Positions 1 to 6,773 of a stretch of DNA of 64,000 nucleotides are shown piece by piece. A model generated the notes under the pieces. That model did no database searches and had not been told where the DNA came from. It saw only the letters and a program-made list of their open reading frames with translations. The DNA is from Phycisphaerales bacterium. Lineage in GTDB: Bacteria; Planctomycetota; Phycisphaerae; Phycisphaerales; UBA1924. Positions within the stretch are counted from its first letter, which is position 1. Each line of letters opens with the position of its first letter. Both the position numbers and the translations under genes were made by a program. The DNA lies in the NCBI GenBank assembly GCA_905339235.1, contig CAJPFG010000030.1, positions 1 to 64,000 of the forward strand. Reading direction: 5' to 3'.

Positions 1-619
1 CGCTGTTGTCGGGGCGCTCCCCGGTGTAGTCCACGAGATAGGGCGGGTCGGTGGCGACGAGCGCCGCCTTGGCGCCCTCCATGAGCCGGTCCACGTCGGC
101 GGCCTTCGTCGAGTCTCCGCAGAGCAGGCGGTGCTCGCCCAGCCTCCAGAGATCGCCTCGCTTGGTGATCGCGTCCTTCGGCGCCTCCGGCACGTCGTCC
201 GCGGCGGTCTGCCCCTGCGTACCGGGAGGCGCCATCAACTCCGCGAGCCGGTCGTCGTCGAACCCCAGCAGCGTCATGTCGAAGCCCGCGATCTTGAGTT
301 GCGACAGTTCGTCGGGCAACAACTCCATGTCCCACTCGGCGATGGAGGCGGTCTGGTTGTCGGCGATGCGGTAGGCGCGGCATTGCTCGGGCGAGAGTTC
401 GGTAGCGACGTGCACGGGGACCTGAGTGAGGCCGAGGCGCTGCGCGGCCTTCAGTCTCGTGTGCCCGACGATGATGACGCCGTAGCGGTCCACGACGATC
501 GGCTGCCGCCAGTCGAAAGTCTTGAGCGACTTGGCAACCGCGTCCACAGCCGAGTCATTGACGCGAGGATTCTTGTCGTAGGGCTTCACGTCCGTGATGG
601 CGCGCATCTCGATGAGCAT
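1..619 (-). CDS. ParB-domain DNA methyltransferase (C-terminus beyond window)
   Basis: An open frame starts at an ATG at 619 and runs off the left edge, giving 206 codons without a stop. A GGAGGG ribosome site lies about 8 nt upstream. Residues 1-100 resemble a ParB/Srx-type domain, with VDRYGVIIVGHTRLKAA and YRIADNQTA. This domain is often fused to the N-terminus of phage and plasmid DNA methyltransferases. Around residues 155-193 come WRLGEHRLLCGDS and then DPPY, which is motif IV of N6-adenine/N4-cytosine methyltransferases. The remaining SAM-binding motifs must lie outside the window. The expected role is orphan or mobile-element DNA modification. The neighbouring HTH genes and the tRNA fragment at 5914-5954 suggest it rides on an integrated element. 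Target specificity cannot be read from this part. Confidence 0.85.
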   Translation of the reverse strand, partial: MLIEMRAITDVKPYDKNPRVNDSAVDAVAKSLKTFDWRQPIVVDRYGVIIVGHTRLKAAQRLGLTQVPVHVATELSPEQCRAYRIADNQTASIAEWDMELLPDELSQLKIAGFDMTLLGFDDDRLAELMAPPGTQGQTAADDVPEAPKDAITKRGDLWRLGEHRLLCGDSTKAADVDRLMEGAKAALVATDPPYLVDYTGERPDNS

Positions 620-653
620 GGCCGAGTCCCTCCGGCGTGCGTGGTCGTCGCGT

Positions 654-731
654 ATCCGTAGCGCATGCTACATTCGCCGCGTGCGGAAAGCGAGCGGAAA
701 TGTGCGAGTGATCACGTCGCGCGCTACGGAT
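654..731. repeat. 11-bp inverted repeat with nested hairpin
   Basis: ATCCGTAGCGC at 654-664 is the exact reverse complement of GCGCTACGGAT at 721-731. The left arm overlaps a small hairpin, GTAGC-GCAT-GCTAC, at 658-671. The pair lies in the 209-bp gap upstream of the methyltransferase start and downstream of the HTH gene stop. It could be an operator, a recombination site or a transcript structure; nothing in the sequence decides between these. Confidence 0.5.
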
Positions 732-828
732 CGCGCGTCCCCGCCAGTCGTCACGCGGCACTGAGAGGCAACGGCGGACCTCAACGGACACGGCATCACA
801 GGTTCGGGGGGTTTCCGCGGCTTGGACT

Positions 829-1176
829 TCAGGCGCTGCGCGACGGCCGGACTTTCGCTCGTTCGACTGCGGCGCGCAGGTCGGCAGGGTCGTACAGCAC
901 CCGGCTGTTGAGTTTCACCACCGGCATCGGGCCGCGCGGGGCCGACATGTTGAACAGCGTGCCAGGCGAGATTCCAAGGAACGCCGCGGCCTGCCGCTGG
1001 TCGAGCAGGCCCGTTGGCACCTGCATCGCGGGCATCTGCTTCGCGGGCTCCTGACGCGGCGCAGGCGGCGGCTTCGGGCGGCGCTCCGCGACGCCTTCTA
1101 TCACCGCTTGCACAAACTCCACGATCGCGCCCGTCAACCTCTCGGCCGCCTCCGCCTCACGCTTCGTGGGGTGCAT
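829..1176 (-). CDS. Excisionase-type helix-turn-helix protein, copy 1
   Basis: A protein of 115 residues. The ATG at 1176 is chosen because GGAGG sits 5 nt upstream; an in-frame ATG at 1188 would put that ribosome site inside the gene. The N-terminal part (HPTKREAEAAERLTGAIVEF) forms a likely amphipathic helix and is followed by a Pro-rich linker. Residues 58-108 (AAAFLGISPGTLFNM and PVVKLNSRVLYDPADL) match the MerR/excisionase-like HTH_17 fold, in which a winged helix reads DNA. It is a paralogue of the gene at 1461-1844, with the same opening and the same C-terminal domain. The likely role is a regulator or recombination directionality factor of the mobile element. Which of these it is cannot be told. 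Confidence 0.75.
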   Translation of the reverse strand: MHPTKREAEAAERLTGAIVEFVQAVIEGVAERRPKPPPAPRQEPAKQMPAMQVPTGLLDQRQAAAFLGISPGTLFNMSAPRGPMPVVKLNSRVLYDPADLRAAVERAKVRPSRSA

Positions 1177-1191
1177 GTGAACCTCCATGAA

Positions 1192-1211
1192 GGATTGTTC
1201 ACGCGCGAGTG
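1192..1211 (-). promoter_or_regulatory. Conserved leader dyad upstream of HTH copy 1
   Basis: The 20 bases at 1192-1211 (plus strand GGATTGTTCACGCGCGAGTG) recur at 1860-1879 with two mismatches. Both copies lie 15-35 nt upstream of an HTH gene start. Read on the minus strand this copy contains TTCAC-TCGCGC-GTGAA, a dyad. Its conservation at the same distance from two paralogous starts suggests an operator or a leader element. Confidence 0.5.
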
Positions 1212-1276
1212 AATCTGCGAGGACCGGCTACCATCCTCGTGGCGTCACGGGGCGGACGCTCGCAGGAGCATTTCCC

Positions 1277-1423
1277 ATGGCAAAACGCAATGAAGTGACA
1301 TCCAGGTCCGTCGCAACCAAGGCGAGCAAGGTACTTCGGGACAAGCGGTTCTCGAAGACCTCCAAGAGCGTGGCAGGGTCCGCGCTCACGCAGCGGCCGT
1401 CGAAGCGGTCGAAAGCGAAATAG
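1277..1423 (+). CDS. Small basic protein, 48 residues
   Basis: The ATG at 1277 has AGGAG 9 nt upstream, which makes it a better start than the earlier in-frame codons. The product is extremely rich in Lys, Ser and Arg (MAKRNEVTSRSVATKASKVL ... SKSVAGSALTQ) and has no acidic stretch. From memory it resembles widespread tiny proteins with a 'SKVL..... SK.AKS.A.SALTQ' pattern. Those are found near mobile or restriction-linked genes and have no known function. It is encoded between the two HTH paralogues, on the opposite strand. A nucleic-acid-binding role is plausible from the charge alone. Confidence 0.65.
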   Translation: MAKRNEVTSRSVATKASKVLRDKRFSKTSKSVAGSALTQRPSKRSKAK

Positions 1424-1460
1424 GGTGGCGCAGACACAAGTTTGTGGATTACACGCCGCC

Positions 1461-1844
1461 TCACGCCGTTGACGGCGAGTTTGGCGTGATCTTCATTCGT
1501 TGGACCGCCGTCCGCAGATCGTTCATGTCGTACATCACGCGGTGGCTGATCTTCACGACGGGGATCGCCCCTCTCGGCGCGGTGAGTTGATGCAGCAAGC
1601 GCGTTGAGACGCCGAGGTACTCCGCCGCGCCGCGCAGTCCAATGAGCCCGGCCTCCTTCGGTTCTGGCACCACCGGCGCTGGGCGCGGCTGTTGCCACGG
1701 TTGGAGTTGGGGCTGCACGCGGACTTCTTCGCGCGGACGCTGCGGGCGCCGCCCGTCGTTGCCCTCCCCCACCGCCGTCACAAACTCCAGAATGGCTTGC
1801 CCCAATTTCGTCGCCGCCTCCGCCTCGCGCTTCGTCGGTTGCAT
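1461..1844 (-). CDS. Excisionase-type helix-turn-helix protein, copy 2
   Basis: A protein of 127 residues. The start at 1844 is preceded by GGAGGG with a 5-nt spacer. It opens with QPTKREAEAATKLGQAILEF, matching copy 1 at 829-1176. A Pro/Gln-rich linker follows, longer than in copy 1, then the same HTH_17-like domain (AAEYLGVSTRLLHQLTAPRG, PVVKISHRVMYD). The leader is conserved as well. The pair looks like a tandem duplication whose linkers have diverged. The likely role is as for copy 1: an element-encoded DNA-binding regulator or excisionase-like factor. Its stop lies 37 bases past the stop of the convergent small basic gene. Confidence 0.75.
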   Translation of the reverse strand: MQPTKREAEAATKLGQAILEFVTAVGEGNDGRRPQRPREEVRVQPQLQPWQQPRPAPVVPEPKEAGLIGLRGAAEYLGVSTRLLHQLTAPRGAIPVVKISHRVMYDMNDLRTAVQRMKITPNSPSTA

Positions 1845-2234
1845 GTGACCCTCCTTGGCGGATCGTTCACACGCGAGTGGAAGTACGTGATGGGGTGGCG
1901 TGCGTTCGCGTTCGTGGAGCGCTGCATCGATGGCGGCACGCAGTGGGCGATGTTTGAGCCCAAGGGCAGCCCTGAGCGACCGGGCTGCTGAACATCCTCG
2001 CGGTGCCCCTGCGTGTTTACGCGAAGTGCTGACGGCGAACTGGGGCATCTGTCCAAGTCGGGTAAAGAAATCGGCAGTGAATGGGCTCTTTGTCGCCTCC
2101 CGGGGCTGCCGGTTTGACTAGACACGGATTCGGCTGGTACCTTCATGGCCTCCGTACGAACCAAGAGCGCGAACCCGGCTCATTCCAGCGGCGACTTGGG
2201 CCGAATACTGTAGAGGAAGCGACGGAAAGGAACC
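1845..2234. other. Gene-less gap with duplicated leader dyad
   Basis: These 390 bases separate the HTH copy 2 start from the TIGR04255-like gene. GGATCGTTCACACGCGAGTG at 1860-1879 is the second copy of the leader element seen at 1192-1211. The divergent promoters of the two genes must lie here. TTGACT at 2114-2119 is a possible -35 for the rightward genes, but no convincing -10 was found. No supported protein or RNA gene was seen. Confidence 0.45.
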
Positions 2235-3059
2235 GTGTTGCCCGCAAGTGTTCAGAGAACGCCCGAATACGACAGACCCCCCGTGGTGGAGGTGGTCTGT
2301 GGCGTGCTGTTTCGGAATCTACGCCAAGTGCTTGCGCCCCATACCGGAGATCTCTGGCAGCGATTCCGAGCGCAGTTCCCGAAGTGTATTGAGCAACCGC
2401 TCATCGCTCCGGCTGTAGAGACATTTGACGAACCAATGCGTGCGACTCTCCAGCTTTCCGACCTCCCCCCGATTCCTCGGCTCTGGTTTCTGACAGAACG
2501 CGAAGATCGACTCGTCCAATTTCAGCGTGATCGGTTCCTATTCAATTGGAAGCGAGTCGATCCGGTGGACGAGTATCCGCATTTCCGAGAAGTGTTCGCC
2601 AGTTTTCAACAGCACTTCGGGGTCCTTGCCGAATTCCTGCGTCAGTCCACGCTTGGAGAAGTGGAGCCGCAGCAGTTTGAGTTGACCTACGTCAACCACA
2701 TCGATCCCGCAGTCGTCGCCGGCGACGTTGACGGACTCGGCGGGTTGTTTCCCGATCTCGCATGGCGCGCGGACCAGCCTCGCTTTCTCCGCCCCCCAGA
2801 AGACTCAACTTGGCGCATTTCATTCGTGCTGCCCAATCGCGCTGGACGCCTGCATGCCACAGTGCGGACGCTGGTGGACGCCGAAACCGCTCGCCCTTTG
2901 ATTCGATTCGAACTGACAGCACGGGGGATTGGTGCGGAGAAGACCGTCGCGGCTATGCCAACCTGGTTTGAAATGGCGCACGGGTGGATTGTGGGAGGCT
3001 TTGCGGACCTTACCCACCTTCGGGTTCAGCAAACCGCATGGGGAAGGCGGGATGTCTAG
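2235..3059 (+). CDS. TIGR04255-family protein
   Basis: A protein of 274 residues with a GTG start at 2235 and AAAGGA about 4 nt upstream. The opening RPPVVEVVCGVLF, the middle WFLTEREDRLVQFQRDRFLFNW and the later FELTYVNHI are the landmarks I associate with TIGR04255. That family is widespread and uncharacterised, and often encoded beside a second small conserved gene. There is no signal peptide, so it is probably cytosolic. Its last 8 bases overlap the next gene, whose ATG lies at 3052, suggesting translational coupling. The gene sits between mobile-element genes and an IS, and looks less GC-rich by eye than the chromosomal genes to the right. Biochemical function is unknown. Confidence 0.75.
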   Translation: MLPASVQRTPEYDRPPVVEVVCGVLFRNLRQVLAPHTGDLWQRFRAQFPKCIEQPLIAPAVETFDEPMRATLQLSDLPPIPRLWFLTEREDRLVQFQRDRFLFNWKRVDPVDEYPHFREVFASFQQHFGVLAEFLRQSTLGEVEPQQFELTYVNHIDPAVVAGDVDGLGGLFPDLAWRADQPRFLRPPEDSTWRISFVLPNRAGRLHATVRTLVDAETARPLIRFELTARGIGAEKTVAAMPTWFEMAHGWIVGGFADLTHLRVQQTAWGRRDV

Positions 3060-3861
3060 CGCCTCCACCAATTACCGCCTCCCCGTCCTGCACGACTTTG
3101 ATCTTTCCGCATCCGCGACGTGGGGGGCATCGCGGCTACGAAGCGTCGCGCACCGCGATGTAGTCGGTGCCTCCCTGGCAACCACAGATACTGGCTTGGC
3201 CCGAAGGTTGCCGCCGACGTCGTCCGGATTGGAGATTCGATTCTCCGGCGGAAATGCGGCGGGGGGGCATTGGACAGACGTGACAAGGAGGCATCTCGGC
3301 TTGGCGTACGTGTCTACCAACGGACTGGTCGACCCCACGGTCCTATCCGACGCGCTTCTCAGAGCATGGGGGTCGGGCGGCATTGGGGTTCGAAGTGAAC
3401 CGGTGGTTACGCTCACCGACAGGAGTCGCGAGCCAGAGCAAGCCCCTCGCGAATTCAATTTCGAGTGGCCCGGCACGCCGAGCGAGCCGGAACACACTCT
3501 TCTAGCGGCGCTACTCGCCATCCCATTGCACTATCCCTCGGCTCCCCCTCTGGGGATCATCGCAACGACAGGCGTCAATTCGTTCCGTGATCTTGTAAGC
3601 GCGTGGAAACGTGACACCCTGAACACATCTTCGATGACGCGCATGGTGCTGCACCCCGCGTACCAGCGGATCATCGGCCTGGGTCCGTCGGCCGTACCGC
3701 AGTTGCTCGCTGAACTACGCCGGGAGCCGGATTGGTGGTTCGCGGCGCTCCAATCGATTACCGGCGAAGATCCCGTTGCGCCGGCGGAGCGGGGTGACCT
3801 TCTCGCCATGACAAGTCGCTGGATCGCATGGGGGCGCCAACGTGGCTATGTCCGCGAGTGA
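3052..3861 (+). CDS. Conserved protein of unknown function, module gene 2
   Basis: A protein of 269 residues. Its ATG at 3052 lies inside the end of the TIGR04255-like gene. The N-terminal two thirds show no motif I recognise. The C-terminal 65 residues (HPAYQRIIGLGPSAVPQLL, then PDWWFAALQSITGEDPV and WIAWGRQRGY) form a compact segment that I recall as common in uncharacterised bacterial proteins, sometimes as a stand-alone domain. No signal peptide or membrane segment is visible. The tight overlaps on both sides imply that the three products at 2235-4294 are made together. Confidence 0.65.
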   Translation: MSSASTNYRLPVLHDFDLSASATWGASRLRSVAHRDVVGASLATTDTGLARRLPPTSSGLEIRFSGGNAAGGHWTDVTRRHLGLAYVSTNGLVDPTVLSDALLRAWGSGGIGVRSEPVVTLTDRSREPEQAPREFNFEWPGTPSEPEHTLLAALLAIPLHYPSAPPLGIIATTGVNSFRDLVSAWKRDTLNTSSMTRMVLHPAYQRIIGLGPSAVPQLLAELRREPDWWFAALQSITGEDPVAPAERGDLLAMTSRWIAWGRQRGYVRE

Positions 3862-4294
3862 CGCATTCGGAGTGGGGGCGTTTCCGCAATTGGAAACGCA
3901 AGGTTGGCGCGAGACAAGCCCGCGCGATCCGGGGTACAACTGCATCGCGTGGGCGGCAGGCGATTCCACTCGTCATTGGTGGCCCCCAGATTCCCCCCCG
4001 GTTATTCACTGGCCAATTGAAGGGGGCGATGATTCAGTGGACGGCTTCGTTCGCGCGTTCCAATCGCTCGGCTTCCAGCGCTGTGACCACGGCGACATGG
4101 AGGAGGGTCACGAGAAAATCGCCTTCTATGCCGACCCCGGAGGCGTTACGCACGCAGCGAGGCAGCTGCCGTCAGGTGTTTGGACTAGCAAAATCGGGAA
4201 GAACTTCGACATCGAACACACTCTGGCTGGGCTGGAGGGCGGGCAATACGGAAGCGTCGCTGCGTTCATGAAGCGCCGTGTCAATTTGGGATGA
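3842..4294 (+). CDS. DUF7689-like protein, module gene 3
   Basis: A protein of 150 residues from a GTG at 3842. An ATG at 3848 is equally possible and removes two residues. Either start lies inside the end of the preceding gene, which stops at 3861. Conserved-looking landmarks are SPRDPGYNCIAWAAGD, a Trp-rich WWPP, CDHGDMEEGHEKIAFYA, and THAARQLPSGVWTSKIGK followed by DIEHTLAGLEGGQYG. I associate this pattern with DUF7689. The invariant-looking Cys (YNCIAW) and His (THAARQL) invite comparison with a papain-like or NlpC-type Cys-His catalytic pair. That comparison is inference only. The gene is followed after 71 bases by the IS. Confidence 0.7.
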   Translation: MAMSASDAFGVGAFPQLETQGWRETSPRDPGYNCIAWAAGDSTRHWWPPDSPPVIHWPIEGGDDSVDGFVRAFQSLGFQRCDHGDMEEGHEKIAFYADPGGVTHAARQLPSGVWTSKIGKNFDIEHTLAGLEGGQYGSVAAFMKRRVNLG

Positions 4295-4398
4295 ATCGCA
4301 ACGAAAGCCGCACGGCGTACGACCGAGCCGTCCCACTCGCGCGCCGCCCCTTCTGGCGGTTCTGTTGACCTGCCCCCCAAATCCTGATCCAGGCCTAT

Positions 4399-4438
4399 GA
4401 GAGTCCCGACGGTCGCCGGGAGCGACCAGGAGACTCTC
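4399..4438 (+). promoter_or_regulatory. Hairpin covering the transposase ribosome site
   Basis: GAGAGTC (4399-4405) pairs with GACTCTC (4432-4438), and inside it GGTCGC (4411-4416) pairs with GCGACC (4422-4427). AGGAG (4428-4432), the ribosome site of OrfA, lies between the two 3' arms. A transcript entering from outside the IS would fold this stem and hide the site. That is a known way for insertion sequences to limit transposase made from read-through. Confidence 0.6.
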
Positions 4439-4439
4439 G

Positions 4440-4751
4440 ATGAAACGGACACGGCACACACCGGAACAGATCGTGACCAAGCTGCGGGAGGCCGACGCCA
4501 TGCTGGCGGCGGGGCGGCCCGTGGCGCAGGTCGTGCAGGCCCTGGGCGTCAGCGAGCAGACCTACAACCGCTGGCGCGACCAGTTCGGCGGCATGAAGCA
4601 GGGCGAGGCGCGACGGCTGCGGGAACTGGAGATCGAGAACGCGCGGCTGAAGAATCTCGTCGCTGACCAGGCCATCGACATCTCCATCCTGAAGGAGGCC
4701 AACACCTACCTGGGAAAGCCGCGAGCCCCTCGCGGAGGAGGGGCGTCGTGA
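4440..4751 (+). CDS. IS3-family transposase OrfA
   Basis: A protein of 103 residues whose ATG at 4440 is preceded by AGGAG. The N-terminal half ([15 protein letters not shown] ... [18 protein letters not shown]) is the HTH_Tnp_1 domain that binds the IS ends. It is followed by a heptad-like helix ([20 protein letters not shown]) and the DISILKEA segment, typical of IS3 OrfA. Its stop TGA overlaps the GTG start of OrfB (GTGA, 4748-4751). In this family OrfA acts alone as a DNA-binding regulator, or is fused to OrfB by -1 frameshifting to make the transposase. Confidence 0.92.
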   Translation: MKRTRHTPEQIVTKLREADAMLAAGRPVAQVVQALGVSEQTYNRWRDQFGGMKQGEARRLRELEIENARLKNLVADQAIDISILKEANTYLGKPRAPRGGGAS

Positions 4752-5716
4752 AGCATGTACAACAGCAACTTGATCAGCCCGAGCGCCGCGTCTGCCGCGT
4801 GCTCGGACAGGCGCGTTCAACCCAGCGGTACACCGCGGTGCCGCGGGACGGGGACGAGGCGCTCATCCGGCGGATGCACGAGCTGGTGCGTCAGCACCCG
4901 CGGCGGGGCTACCGCATGATCTGCGGGATGCTGCGTCTGGACGGCTGGCGGGTCAACGTGAAGCGGGTTTACCGGCTGTGGAAGCAGGAGGGCTTCAAGG
5001 TGCCCGTGAAACAGCACAAACGCAGGCGTCTGGGCCACAGCGAGAACGGGATTCTGCGGCGGCGGGCCGAGCACAAAGACCACGTGTGGTGCGTGGACTT
5101 CATCCACGACCGCGACGAGCGCGGCCGGCCCCTGAAGTGGCTGAGCGTGGTGGACGAGTACACGCGCGAGTGCGTGGCGCTGGAGGTGGAGCGCGGCATG
5201 ACCGCCGCGGGCGTGGCGAACGTGCTCATCGACCTCTTCGCCTCGCGCGGCGTGCCGAAGCACATCCGCAGCGACAACGGGGGCGAGTTCATCGCGGGGA
5301 CGATCCGGCGGCTGGCGGATCTGACGGGCGTGGAGAACCTGTACATCGCGCCGGGGGCGCCGTGGGAGAACGGCTTCGCGGAGAGCTTCCACTCGCGTCT
5401 GCGCGACGAACTGCTCAACGCGGAGATCTTCCTCGACGTGCTCGACGCCAAGGCGCAGGCGCGGAACTGGCGTGAGGAGTACAACCGTCGGAGGCCGCAC
5501 AGCTCGCTGGGATACCTGCCGCCCGCGGTGTACGCGGCCACGTGCGCTGGGGCGTCCGGGGACAGAAAGGACGGAAGCCGCTGGGACTTGCTTGAGAGGG
5601 GAGACGCGGCCCCTCTCCCCTCTCAAACTCACCCCTCTACCCCCCACGAGCATCAAGGCAGACAGGCCGCGGCGTGCGTGACGCCGGCGGCGGGTAGGAT
5701 GGACCGACTCTCATAG
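4748..5716 (+). CDS. IS3-family DDE transposase OrfB
   Basis: A protein of 322 residues with a GTG start at 4748, in the -1 frame relative to OrfA. It has an HTH_21-like segment ([20 protein letters not shown]) and then an rve integrase core. WCVDFIHD supplies the first catalytic Asp, RSDNGGEF the second, and [17 protein letters not shown] the Glu. [20 protein letters not shown] is the usual C-terminal signature. All catalytic positions are present and the frame is unbroken. The C-terminus runs into the right inverted repeat, ending at 5716. The protein cuts and joins the IS ends by copy-out-paste-in transposition. Confidence 0.93.
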   Translation: MKHVQQQLDQPERRVCRVLGQARSTQRYTAVPRDGDEALIRRMHELVRQHPRRGYRMICGMLRLDGWRVNVKRVYRLWKQEGFKVPVKQHKRRRLGHSENGILRRRAEHKDHVWCVDFIHDRDERGRPLKWLSVVDEYTRECVALEVERGMTAAGVANVLIDLFASRGVPKHIRSDNGGEFIAGTIRRLADLTGVENLYIAPGAPWENGFAESFHSRLRDELLNAEIFLDVLDAKAQARNWREEYNRRRPHSSLGYLPPAVYAATCAGASGDRKDGSRWDLLERGDAAPLPSQTHPSTPHEHQGRQAAACVTPAAGRMDRLS

Positions 5717-5913
5717 CACCTGGTACAGAAAACGGGGGCAGGTCACTGTCAGTGCCCTCGGAGGGGGTCTTACCGCTTTTCGGCCGACCGAACCCCCGTC
5801 TGGCGGCCCGCGGCACCCCCTGAAAAAGGGGGTCGCGGCCGTCCCCGATGACTTGGCACGTTTTGGGCACCCAACTGTTCGAGAGGCGCGTTTGAGCCTA
5901 TAAAACTAGCCGT

Positions 5914-5954
5914 TTTTGGAAGGCCCTCTCTAGGTTCAAATCCTAGTACCCCAA
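5914..5954 (+). other. 3' fragment of a tRNA-Gln-like gene; candidate att site
   Basis: CTAGG-TTCAAAT-CCTAG (5930-5946) is a perfect T stem-loop. It is followed by TACCCCA (5947-5953), matching the 3' acceptor strand of bacterial tRNA-Gln (partner TGGGGTA), and a discriminator A. Upstream, TTTTGGA and AGGCC fit the anticodon loop (UUG) and 3' anticodon stem. The bases before 5914 do not pair, and no D arm or 5' acceptor strand exists nearby. So this is a tRNA 3' end without its 5' half, as left at the far end of an element that integrates into a tRNA gene. The orientation predicts an intact tRNA-Gln to the left, outside the window. Gln identity is less certain than the tRNA-end call. Confidence 0.65.
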
Positions 5955-6029
5955 CTTTCCGCATTGAGTCGAAGAGCGTGCCTCACCGTGCCAAGTGGCG
6001 ACGGGTTGGGACGTGGCGCGACACCAGTT

Positions 6030-6143
6030 CAGATCGATCGCGAACGGTTCGCACTCGAGGTGATCCGCGGCGATTTCGATGGCCTCTCCGGCGCGGGCGC
6101 CGTGACCGCCGCTCGCGCCTGTGAGGCCGCGGAGCGGGGTTGA
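6030..6143 (+). pseudogene. Remnant of a DUF2892-like gene (C-terminal 37 codons)
   Basis: The plus strand from 6030 encodes QIDRERFALEVIRGDFDGL and on to EAAERG, then TGA at 6141. This matches the end of the complete gene at 12084-12545 (EIDRERFALKAIRGDFDGI ... EAAERN). By eye the two DNA stretches are about 80 percent identical. Upstream the similarity fades within about ten codons, and no start or membrane segment remains. It lies directly beside the tRNA fragment, so the loss of its 5' part may be tied to the insertion of the element. The rest of 5746-6202 contains a GC-rich hairpin near 5815-5835 and nothing else supported. Confidence 0.7.
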
Positions 6144-6202
6144 GCGACGGCCTCGCGTCCCTGTGCCGAATCGCGGCACACGCGCCGCCGCGCGGCTCTC
6201 GC

Positions 6203-6733
6203 TCACGCCCCCGTAGTGCCGGCCGCCAGGAGCGCGTCGAGTTGCCGATACCCGGCCTCCATCCCGTGCTCCATGCGGGACTGGAGCGCCATGTCGCGGG
6301 CCTGCCTGGAGCCGAAGGCCAGCGTCATCTTCATCGACGTGACGCCCTCCCGTTCGGTCAGTTCGAGCGCCGCGACGAGTTCCCACGGTTCGGAAGAGCC
6401 GCCCTCGGGCCCGCACGGCCCCGCGCCCGGGCCCATCTCCATCAGTTCCGTGTGAACGAGCCTCGACGGCGGGTCCACCTCCCGGTGCACGCCCCGGATC
6501 GTGAGCGCCAGCGTGCCGTCCGGCCCGTTCCAGTCCCAGCGGTACGAGCCACCCGCCCGCACGTCCATCTCGCACGCGGCCCATGACCACCCGGGCGGGC
6601 AGAACATCCACCGCTGGACCAACGCGGGCGTGGTCATCGCTTCCCACACGAGCCGGCGCGGCGCCTTGAACGTGCGGGTGAAGACGATCGTGGTGTCGCT
6701 GGGAGTGGAAACTTGCAGGCCTGCGGGATTCAT
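6203..6733 (-). CDS. SRPBCC / AHSA1-family protein
   Basis: A protein of 176 residues whose ATG at 6733 is preceded by AGAGGA. IVFTRTFKAPRRLVWEAMTTP with VQRWMFCPPGW is the classic start of the Activator of Hsp90 ATPase-like START-fold family. GGSYRWDW and the later LELTEREGVTSMKMTLAFGS, then GMEAGYRQLDALL, complete it. Such proteins form a hydrophobic ligand pocket, but the ligand is unknown. It is the second gene of an operon behind an ArsR-type repressor (40-bp gap). This pairing is very common in bacteria, and its expression is presumably controlled by that repressor. Confidence 0.9.
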   Translation of the reverse strand: MNPAGLQVSTPSDTTIVFTRTFKAPRRLVWEAMTTPALVQRWMFCPPGWSWAACEMDVRAGGSYRWDWNGPDGTLALTIRGVHREVDPPSRLVHTELMEMGPGAGPCGPEGGSSEPWELVAALELTEREGVTSMKMTLAFGSRQARDMALQSRMEHGMEAGYRQLDALLAAGTTGA

Positions 6734-6773
6734 AACTTGGTCCTCTCTTGTTCTCGGTGGTGACTCAGGGATA

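Larger units (their letters stand above)
4366..5745 (+). mobile_element. IS3-family insertion sequence, complete (1380 bp)
   Basis: The terminal inverted repeats are imperfect and 40 bp long. The left one is 4366-4405 and begins TGACCTGCCCCC; the right one is 5706-5745 and ends GGGGGCAGGTCA. Both share CTATGAGAGTC at their inner end. CTGT flanks the element on each side (4362-4365 and 5746-5749), a 4-bp target duplication. Two overlapping genes fill it: a helix-turn-helix OrfA and a DDE transposase OrfB in the -1 frame. Both frames are open, the ends match and the duplication is perfect, so the insertion is probably recent and may be active. A 4-bp duplication fits the IS407 group within IS3, but subgroup assignment needs a database comparison. 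Confidence 0.9.

Noticed and set aside
131-661. Rightward open frame of 176 codons at the left edge
   Set aside because: It is the antisense of the methyltransferase frame, which has coherent ParB and DPPY motifs and a ribosome site.
5914-5954. A complete tRNA gene
   Set aside because: No 5' acceptor strand (TGGGGTA), D arm or matching 5' anticodon stem lies upstream, and no intron-like structure links one.
5770-5964. Leftward 64-codon frame ending the accessory region
   Set aside because: Its first residues (GVLGFEPREG) are the typical mistranslation of a tRNA 3' end read backwards; it supports the tRNA fragment instead.
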